From: JBBDSH01 sp040905045 | GTDB lineage: Bacteria > Pseudomonadota > Gammaproteobacteria > Eutrophobiales > Eutrophobiaceae | DNA: 11,199 bases | NCBI GenBank assembly: GCA_040905045.1 | Contig: JBBDSH010000017.1 | Coordinates: 1 to 11,199 of the forward strand | Reading direction: 5' to 3' | Shown here: positions 5,931 through 11,199 of the stretch, one piece after another | How positions within the stretch are numbered: position 1 is the stretch's first letter | Layout: the number at the start of each line of letters is the position of its first letter | Notes under the pieces: generated by a model | What the model was told of the DNA's origin: nothing | The model's database searches: none | The model's input: the letters and a program-made list of their open reading frames with translations, nothing else | Translations under genes and position numbers: made by a program

Positions 5931-5979
5931 TCGTGGCTCGTGGCTGGTGGCTCGTGGCTCGTGGCTCGTGGCTCGTGGC
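5931..5979. repeat. Heptanucleotide tandem repeat (TCGTGGC x7) before a start codon
   Basis: Seven contiguous 7-bp units, TCGTGGC on the + strand (GCCACGA on the coding strand). The third (5945-5951) is TGGTGGC, and an eighth, TCGTAGA, is degenerate. The array ends 2 nt from the start codon of the GT2 gene. Unit gain or loss would shift spacing between upstream signals and the ATG by 7 bp each time. A frame through it encodes a repetitive peptide but has no sign of being a gene. Confidence 0.85.
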
Positions 5980-6258
5980 TCGTAGATTAAGGATAACCTG
6001 TCATCGTTACAAAAGCCTTGATGCCGTATCATTGTATTCGGCGCAGGGTCTGTGCTGGACGCCGCACCTCCCGCAACCGTGGTTTTACTTTTACCCGGAT
6101 GATAAACCCTGGGAGTGGGAGCGGCCACCCGGCCGCGAAGTGTTTATTCGGCCCGGGGTCGGGCCTCCTACAGCCGTGGTTTCACTCCTCGGAATAACCC
6201 TGGTTGTGGCCGGCGCCTTCGCCGCGAACATTCCGGCCTAAACAAGGTGCGTCTTCTT
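5980..6258. repeat. Intergenic REP/BIME cluster 2
   Basis: No gene is evident. Clear units are 6115-6139 (GTGGGAGCGGCCACCCGGCC then GCGAA), 6147-6173 (TTCGGCCCGGGGTCGGGCCT then CCTACAG) and a more diverged one at 6203-6229 (ending CGCCTTCGCCGCGAAC). A degenerate unit is likely at about 6037-6076. Linkers such as CAGCCGTGGTTTCACTCC and CAACCGTGGTTTTACTTT resemble those of the 1015-1246 cluster, so both belong to one repeat family. It separates the exporter operon's end (6259) from the glycosyltransferase pair and may limit read-through. Confidence 0.65.
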
Positions 6259-7548
6259 CTAGTAATAATAGCGCACACGAGCGTATAGATTGGAATTGTC
6301 TTCCAGCTGCCCGAAAAAGGTGTGATCGTCTTTACCGATAAACAGGTTGGCGCCGGCGGAATACTGCCAGGCGTCGCTGTAACGGTATTCCACGGTCGGC
6401 CGCAGGTAGGCGTCACCATCACTGGGTGAGAAAAACGTGAACAACGACAAGGTCAGCTTGTCGCGCATTCGTTTCAGGGTCAGGCGGTTGGTCAGGACAT
6501 GCCGGAACTCGTCCGGTTCGAACCGCGGTGCCGGTGAATTGCTAATCAACTCATCATGATCCTGCGTCCATTCCAGGTAATACTGCAGGCCGACGTTGAA
6601 ATTCTTGACCGCTTCCCATTCATAACCGCCGAGCAGACGAAACTGATCGTTGGGAATACGCGGGTTACCGCCGTCATCGTCTTTCATGGAGTCATACCAG
6701 GCCACCTCCATATTAGCCAGGCCGGGGCCGAGACTGCGGCGCACGCTGGCGCCGTACGTACGCAAACGGGCAAAGGCGGGCACGCCCCGATTGTTGACGG
6801 CGTTGGGCTGTTTGAACCAGCCGTCGTAGACGTAGAAGGCGTATTCCACCGCGTTCACGGTCTTGTAGAGGCGCAATGCGAATTCGGAATCATCCGGCGT
6901 ATCCGCGCGCAGTTTACTGGCCGGCGACACTACCCTCCCCGCTTCCGGTGAAAAGAAGACCAGGCGTTCGCCGTTGATGTACTCGTCCGGATCAAAATCG
7001 TGATTCCAGACGAAGTCGACATTGAACAGCTTGTTGAAGAAACTGATCTTGACGGCATCGCCCGGCGCTTTCAGGTATTCATTGTCGCGGCCGCTGAAGA
7101 AGGAGACGAAATCCTTGGGAAACAAATCGTTGAGGAACAGCAGATCGCCGGTGCCCCAGGTCAGTACCTGCCGGCCCAGCTTGACGTCGATATTGGAGCC
7201 GATACCGAAGGCCGCAGCCAGTTCGCGCAGTTGCAGGATTTCATCATCAATGACCGCGTCGTAGCCCAGATCGCCCTTGAAACTGAAGTCGATAGCCTGC
7301 CAGAAATACTGCGTCTCCACCCGCGCACGGCCCTCGCCGAGAGTGAAATCAGTGGGGCCGAAAGAAGACAGCCGGACGCCGCCGCCGGCCTCGACAAACC
7401 CGGTCCATTCCAGTCCGGCCTCTTCCTCGGCCCAGGGGTCTTCGCCCCAGTCGTCGCCGTTCCAGTCATCATCGCCCCAATCGTCGTTTTCCTGGGCCAG
7501 CGCACCACACGACAGCAACAGGCACAGCAGGACACCGCGCAAAGTCAT
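6259..7548 (-). CDS. Outer-membrane beta-barrel protein of an RND exporter operon
   Basis: 429 aa. A signal peptide (about 1-18, LLSCGALA then QE) is followed by an unusual acidic, Trp-rich segment (residues 21-43, repeated DDW/GDDW-like units). The long remainder has alternating, aromatic-rich beta strands ending in RVRYYY, a terminal aromatic as in BAM substrates. Segments such as KLGRQVLTWGTGDLLFLNDL resemble DUF1302/alginate-export-like barrels, but I do not assign a family firmly. The ATG at 7548 is preferred because it forms an ATGA overlap with the preceding gene; a GTG at 7563 is an alternative adding five residues. As the last gene after an RND protein and a LolA-like protein, it may be the outer-membrane receiver or exit of that route. 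Confidence 0.8.
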   Translation of the reverse strand: MTLRGVLLCLLLSCGALAQENDDWGDDDWNGDDWGEDPWAEEEAGLEWTGFVEAGGGVRLSSFGPTDFTLGEGRARVETQYFWQAIDFSFKGDLGYDAVIDDEILQLRELAAAFGIGSNIDVKLGRQVLTWGTGDLLFLNDLFPKDFVSFFSGRDNEYLKAPGDAVKISFFNKLFNVDFVWNHDFDPDEYINGERLVFFSPEAGRVVSPASKLRADTPDDSEFALRLYKTVNAVEYAFYVYDGWFKQPNAVNNRGVPAFARLRTYGASVRRSLGPGLANMEVAWYDSMKDDDGGNPRIPNDQFRLLGGYEWEAVKNFNVGLQYYLEWTQDHDELISNSPAPRFEPDEFRHVLTNRLTLKRMRDKLTLSLFTFFSPSDGDAYLRPTVEYRYSDAWQYSAGANLFIGKDDHTFFGQLEDNSNLYARVRYYY

Positions 7549-8348
7549 CGCCGCTGCAGCCACTCCCGGGGCGAATTGCGCAGGGAACGCTGACTGAAGA
7601 CATCTTCCGGAATGCCCAGATCATAACTGATAAAGCGGAACTGCATTTCCGTGTTACCGCCGCCGCGCAGATCGCTGGTGCGGTTGTGAATGACGGTGGG
7701 ATAGCCCTGGATGTCCTCGACCTTCAACACCTCGACACGGCGGTAGGTTTCCTCCTTGTCATCGGTGTACTCGATCTTCATGGGCAGGAAGGTTTGGCGA
7801 TCGATCCAGGTCATGTAATAGGCGAACTCCACCTCGCCCGGCTGTTTCGGCGTGTGTTTCAGGATGTAGTGTTCTTCCGTGGTCTCCACCAGTTCATGGG
7901 TATCGCGCTCCAGTCCGCGGCCGGAAACGTCTTCATAGAAATAATGCGAACCGACAAAACTGGTGCGCTTATCGCCGGCGGAGATGCGCTTGACCAGATC
8001 CAGGCCCGGCAGATACAGCCAGCGGTCATCATCCGCACCGGCGTGCTTGTTGACCAGGAATACCATGCCGCGCACGTCCGACGGACGGCTGAATACCACC
8101 AGGAAATCCTGGTCGCCGCCGTCTTCACGATCATGGCGCAGAATGGTGAACTGACGCAGCTGCTCGCGGCCCTGGCTGTCGGTGATGATCATGCGCGCCT
8201 CGGAACGGCCGTCGTCGCCGTGATAATAGGCCGCCTGATTGGCACGACGCGAGATTTCATCGGCATCGGTCAGGGTTTCGGCCGCGACTGCAGGAGACAG
8301 AAGCAATAATGTGATCAGTGAAATGCCATGTTTAATGTGTCTGTGCAT
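7545..8348 (-). CDS. Periplasmic LolA-like outer-membrane lipoprotein-sorting family protein
   Basis: 267 aa. A signal peptide (MHRHIKHG then a hydrophobic LITLLLLSPAVAA, cleavage near residue 23) precedes a periplasmic domain with the PF17131-type signature: DDRWLYLPGLDLVKRI at 107-122, then SFVGSHYFYEDVSGR at 130-144, and later YMTWIDRQTFLPMKIEY. These proteins share the LolA/LolB half-barrel that carries acyl chains and are typically encoded beside RND/MMPL exporters, as here. The ATG at 8348 is chosen because GGGAG lies about 7 nt upstream and the signal peptide then begins properly; an upstream TTG at 8384 would overlap the exporter gene. It likely shuttles a lipid or lipoprotein between exporter and outer membrane; the cargo is unknown. 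Confidence 0.85.
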   Translation of the reverse strand: MHRHIKHGISLITLLLLSPAVAAETLTDADEISRRANQAAYYHGDDGRSEARMIITDSQGREQLRQFTILRHDREDGGDQDFLVVFSRPSDVRGMVFLVNKHAGADDDRWLYLPGLDLVKRISAGDKRTSFVGSHYFYEDVSGRGLERDTHELVETTEEHYILKHTPKQPGEVEFAYYMTWIDRQTFLPMKIEYTDDKEETYRRVEVLKVEDIQGYPTVIHNRTSDLRGGGNTEMQFRFISYDLGIPEDVFSQRSLRNSPREWLQRR

Positions 8349-8364
8349 AAGTCTCTCCCGGTTT

Positions 8365-10932
8365 TTATTCCGACTTCGAGGCAACGCAATAGCGTTCCAT
8401 GCGCCCGCTCATCCAGCCCAGTACCGCCGGCAGCAGAGCCAGGGTAACGATAGCGGATATGGCCATGATGGCCGCCATGAAGAAACCGACGGTGATATAG
8501 GGAACCAGCGGCGCCAGCAGCAGGGGCGTGAAACCCAGCGCGATGACAATGGCGTTCCGCGCAATCGCCCGTGCCGGTTCCTCGAACATCAACCGGACCG
8601 ATTCGCCGAAGGAACCGGTGGATGCACACAAGGCCCGCAGCCTTTGCACGAAATGAATGGCGAAATCGATGGACAGGCCCAGTGTCAGCGCCGAGAGAAC
8701 AGCAATGGGCATATCGTAGTCCTTGCCGACCCAGCCGATGACGCCGTAGATGACGGCAATGGTCAGGGACAACGGCAGCATGGCCACGATACCCAGCAGG
8801 GCCGAGCGGAACAGGATGACCATCATGATGAACACGATAACGAACGCGCCCAGCAGACTGCCGAGCATGCCCCGGACCATGGCGTCCTGCCAGACCACGT
8901 TGATATAGGTCTTGCCGGCCCAGCGGCCTTCCATACCTTCCGGCAAGGGATGCCGTTGCAGATAATCATCCAGATGCCGCATGACCGCGCTCATATCCTG
9001 GTTGTCACCGCTGCCCAGTTGCAACCAGACAGTGGTGGAACGGTAGTCGGTTGTCACCATGTGCCAGAGATCCTGGGGCCGGTGCGAGGACTGGAACTGC
9101 AGCAGGGTCTGCGAGACGCCGCGGCTGGATTCCGGAATGCGATAATCTTTGTCTTCTCCGCTGCGCAGTTCCCGGTTCACCACCTTGACCACGTCCGGCA
9201 GGGCGTTGGTCTTGCCCACCAGAGGACTCTCTTCCAGCGCCTGCTGCAGGTTTTCAATGTACTCCAGAACCCGCGGCTGCTGGAAATACCTGGACGCTTC
9301 CTGGGCCTGCTCCGCCCGCCCCATGAGATCCTCGAGCCCGGCGATAGTTTCCGGATCGGAAACCTCGAACAGGGCGTCGTCAATGGCGGTGATCACCTGC
9401 GAGAACCAGCTGTTGGGATCATCGGGCCGCGATTCAACCACTTCGCGTATCTCACTGATCGCGTCGCTGCCGGGCAACCCGGAAAGGGTCTCCATGGCCT
9501 CGGCGCGGAAATCGACGGCGGGCTCGCCCTTCGCCGTAAGCACGTAATAGGCGTCGTAGGTGCCGGCGAAGTGATCGTTCAGCACCCGGTCGGCCACGCG
9601 GATGGGATGCGATGCCTTGAACCAGCGCGTCGGATTGTCATTGATCTGGATCTTCATGATGCCCGCCACGGCGAAGATCAGGGCCACGAGCGCCAGGGAC
9701 ACGACCAGTTTCGCATGGCCGAAACTGAAGCGTCCGAACTTACGCAGTCCCCGCGCCAGGGGTGAATCCACATGCTCGATGTTTTCGTCATGCTGCGCGG
9801 CCAGCGAGGCCAGTTTGTCCTCGTTCATGCGCACTACATAAGCGGGAATAAAAACGATGGTAATAACAAACGCCAGCAGGATGCCGAAAGCGACAAAGGC
9901 GCCGAAGACCTGCACCGGGGGTATCGGCGTCAGCAGCAGCGAGGCGAATCCTGCGGCCGAGGTCAGCGAGGTAAACAGCATGGGGCGGTAGAGTTCGTCG
10001 ACGGTTTCCGCCATCACCTCCTTCGCCTTGCGGCCCGGCCGGTACATATCGGCGAATTCCGACATGATGTGCACCGAGTCAACCACCGCGATGGGCATGA
10101 GGAAAATGGGGATCATGGAACTCATGATGTGCACGGTGAAGCCCATGCCGATGAGCAGTCCCATGGTGCAGAGCACGGTGGTTATGGCGACGATCATGGG
10201 TGAAATGATCAGCCGCCAGTTGCGGAAGAAATACAGCATCAACAGAAAAATCATGAGCGCCGCCAGCGGCGCCGAGATCCCCATCTGCAGAAACATATCG
10301 TGGCCGAAGGTATCCTCGGCCACGGGCAGCCCGGTAATATGGTATTCGTCACCGCTGTCCAGATCCGCGATGATGTCGCGTATCTCCCGCGAAATCCGGT
10401 AACTCATGTCCTTGCTTTCTATGGGGACATAGACGGCCGACGCCTTGCCGTCCCCGGAAACCAGAGTGTCCATATACAGCGGCAGCCGTCCGACCATTTG
10501 CCGAATGCGTTCGGCCTCGGCCTGCGTCTCCGGCGGCCGGTTCATCATCCATTCGAAACGGATGGTGCCCGGCCCTTCCTGGGTGATGTTGTCGACGCTG
10601 GCCAGGGACATGAGATCCGGCTGGATGACACCCTCGATACCAAGAATGCGATCACTGAGCCGGTGCAGAGCTGACAGGGATTTGACATTATATATCCCGT
10701 CGGGATGGTCGTTATTGACCGCACCGACAACGATCATATCGTGCAGGTCAAACCGTGTTTCCACCTGATTGTGAAAGACCCGATCCGCCTGTTCCGCCAG
10801 CAGCATATTCTCCGGATCCGTATCGATATGAATGCGCGGCAACTGCGACGCCAGCAACAGGGTGGCAATCAGGAGAAACCAGTAAACCCACAGAGGATGG
10901 CGGGTGCCGGCGGCGATGATGGCGTGTTTCAT
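8365..10932 (-). CDS. RND-superfamily (MMPL/COG1033-type) inner-membrane exporter
   Basis: 855 aa with the duplicated RND layout: TM1 (about 13-31), a periplasmic loop (about 32-212), TM2-6 (about 213-368), a cytoplasmic linker, TM7 (about 406-427), a second periplasmic loop (about 428-685) and TM8-12 (about 686-840). A membrane acidic residue occurs at equivalent points of each half, D285 (PIAVVDSVH) and D756 (GLSIDFAIH), consistent with proton-driven transport. At about 850 aa it is shorter than the AcrB (about 1050 aa) class and matches the MMPL/HpnN-like group that moves lipids or hydrophobic molecules. No membrane-fusion protein is encoded; the LolA-like protein takes that place. The ATG has no strong Shine-Dalgarno. 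Confidence 0.9.
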   Translation of the reverse strand: MKHAIIAAGTRHPLWVYWFLLIATLLLASQLPRIHIDTDPENMLLAEQADRVFHNQVETRFDLHDMIVVGAVNNDHPDGIYNVKSLSALHRLSDRILGIEGVIQPDLMSLASVDNITQEGPGTIRFEWMMNRPPETQAEAERIRQMVGRLPLYMDTLVSGDGKASAVYVPIESKDMSYRISREIRDIIADLDSGDEYHITGLPVAEDTFGHDMFLQMGISAPLAALMIFLLMLYFFRNWRLIISPMIVAITTVLCTMGLLIGMGFTVHIMSSMIPIFLMPIAVVDSVHIMSEFADMYRPGRKAKEVMAETVDELYRPMLFTSLTSAAGFASLLLTPIPPVQVFGAFVAFGILLAFVITIVFIPAYVVRMNEDKLASLAAQHDENIEHVDSPLARGLRKFGRFSFGHAKLVVSLALVALIFAVAGIMKIQINDNPTRWFKASHPIRVADRVLNDHFAGTYDAYYVLTAKGEPAVDFRAEAMETLSGLPGSDAISEIREVVESRPDDPNSWFSQVITAIDDALFEVSDPETIAGLEDLMGRAEQAQEASRYFQQPRVLEYIENLQQALEESPLVGKTNALPDVVKVVNRELRSGEDKDYRIPESSRGVSQTLLQFQSSHRPQDLWHMVTTDYRSTTVWLQLGSGDNQDMSAVMRHLDDYLQRHPLPEGMEGRWAGKTYINVVWQDAMVRGMLGSLLGAFVIVFIMMVILFRSALLGIVAMLPLSLTIAVIYGVIGWVGKDYDMPIAVLSALTLGLSIDFAIHFVQRLRALCASTGSFGESVRLMFEEPARAIARNAIVIALGFTPLLLAPLVPYITVGFFMAAIMAISAIVTLALLPAVLGWMSGRMERYCVASKSE

Positions 10933-10940
10933 ATAAATAA

Positions 10941-10982
10941 ACTCTAGCAGCAGGGGCCGTAGTGAATATTGACTCCGATCAA
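10941..10982 (-). promoter_or_regulatory. Second FNR/ANR/DNR-type operator, upstream of the exporter operon
   Basis: The box is at 10969-10982: TTGAC-TCCG-ATCAA on the + strand, i.e. TTGAT-CGGA-GTCAA toward the exporter gene. It has the same half-sites as the box at 2261. Exactly 22 bp downstream (10946-10941) is TAGAGT, a weak -10 (4 of 6) in the class II position. It would start transcription about 2 nt before the ATG, making a nearly leaderless message. Alternatively the box overlaps the start of an upstream promoter and represses it. Confidence 0.55.
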
Positions 10983-10985
10983 CAT

Positions 10986-10991
10986 ATTATA
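10986..10991 (-). promoter_or_regulatory. Candidate -10 (TATAAT) upstream of the exporter operon
   Basis: A perfect TATAAT on the minus strand, without a recognisable -35 at 16-18 bp. A start near 10979 would fall inside the FNR-type box, so a bound regulator would block it. It competes with the activation model of the neighbouring entry; the AT-rich setting also allows a chance match. The rest of 10933-11121 shows no gene or clear terminator. Confidence 0.35.
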
Positions 10992-11121
10992 CATAAAGAT
11001 ATTTCCCCGGCCCGCAGCACCCGGATCCCCGCTTACCGCTTTCTACTTCCGCCTTTCTGCTTTAAACTATGCGTTGTGGCTGGCCGCTTGTTGCTAATAG
11101 CTTGTAACCAGTGGCTTTTTT

Positions 11122-11197
<76 letters not shown>

Positions 11198-11199
11198 AT

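Noticed and set aside
6018..6031. TTGATGCCGTATCA as a third FNR-type box
   Set aside because: The half-sites are spaced and ended differently from TTGAT-N4-ATCAA, and it lies among degenerate repeats without a good -10 at the right distance.
5925..6128. 67-codon minus-strand frame ending in EPRATSHEPRATSHEPR repeats
   Set aside because: The repetitive peptide is just the heptamer array read in one frame, and the rest covers degenerate repeat DNA.
8239..9765. 508-codon plus-strand frame opposite the exporter gene
   Set aside because: It is a shadow of the strongly supported RND gene and the start of the LolA-like gene; its His/Gln/Gly-rich translation has no domain pattern.

Overview
The window (about 11.2 kb, moderately high GC) looks like chromosomal DNA of a gammaproteobacterium, probably a facultative anaerobe. 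The evidence is the set of protein families, clusters of GC-rich REP/BIME-type palindromes between genes, and two FNR/ANR/DNR-type operators (TTGAC-N4-ATCAA) placed at the heads of two transcription units. No phage, transposase, integrase, CRISPR array or plasmid function is visible. The taxonomic placement is an inference.

Layout. (1) 1-322: leader with one GC-rich palindrome and a good sigma70-like promoter. (2) 323-997 (+): a small membrane protein with a cyclic-nucleotide-binding fold that resembles the Popeye (POPDC) family. (3) 998-1253: a REP/BIME cluster in which one copy is interrupted by 47 bp. (4) 1254-2156 (-): a Tat-exported aldo/keto-reductase-fold protein that seems to lack three of the four catalytic residues. 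(5) 2157-2328: divergent regulatory region with an FNR-type box. (6) 2329-4642 (+): a three-gene operon of an ABM/IsdG-like heme-monooxygenase-fold protein, a cobalamin-binding sensor-like protein and a PAS-like/GGDEF diguanylate cyclase. The cobalamin gene carries an apparent one-base deletion in a C tract near its 3' end; undoing it recreates the normal C-terminus and an ATGA overlap with the cyclase.

(7) 4620-5928 (-): two overlapping genes of the TIGR04283 (GT2) and TIGR04282 (DUF2064) glycosyltransferase families, convergent with and overlapping the cyclase gene. A seven-copy heptanucleotide repeat lies directly before the first start codon. (8) 5929-6258: that repeat plus a second BIME cluster of the same family as the one at 1 kb. 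(9) 6259-10932 (-): a three-gene operon of an RND/MMPL-type inner-membrane exporter, a periplasmic LolA-like protein and an outer-membrane beta-barrel, which together suggest a trans-envelope lipid or hydrophobic-cargo export route. (10) 10933-11121: its control region with the second FNR-type box. (11) 11122-11197 (+): tRNA-Ala(CGC).

The most interesting part is 2261-4642. A low-oxygen or NO-type promoter appears to drive a tetrapyrrole-related sensory operon (heme-type enzyme fold, B12 sensor fold, c-di-GMP synthase). The same operator type heads the exporter operon, so one regulator may link c-di-GMP signalling and envelope export.
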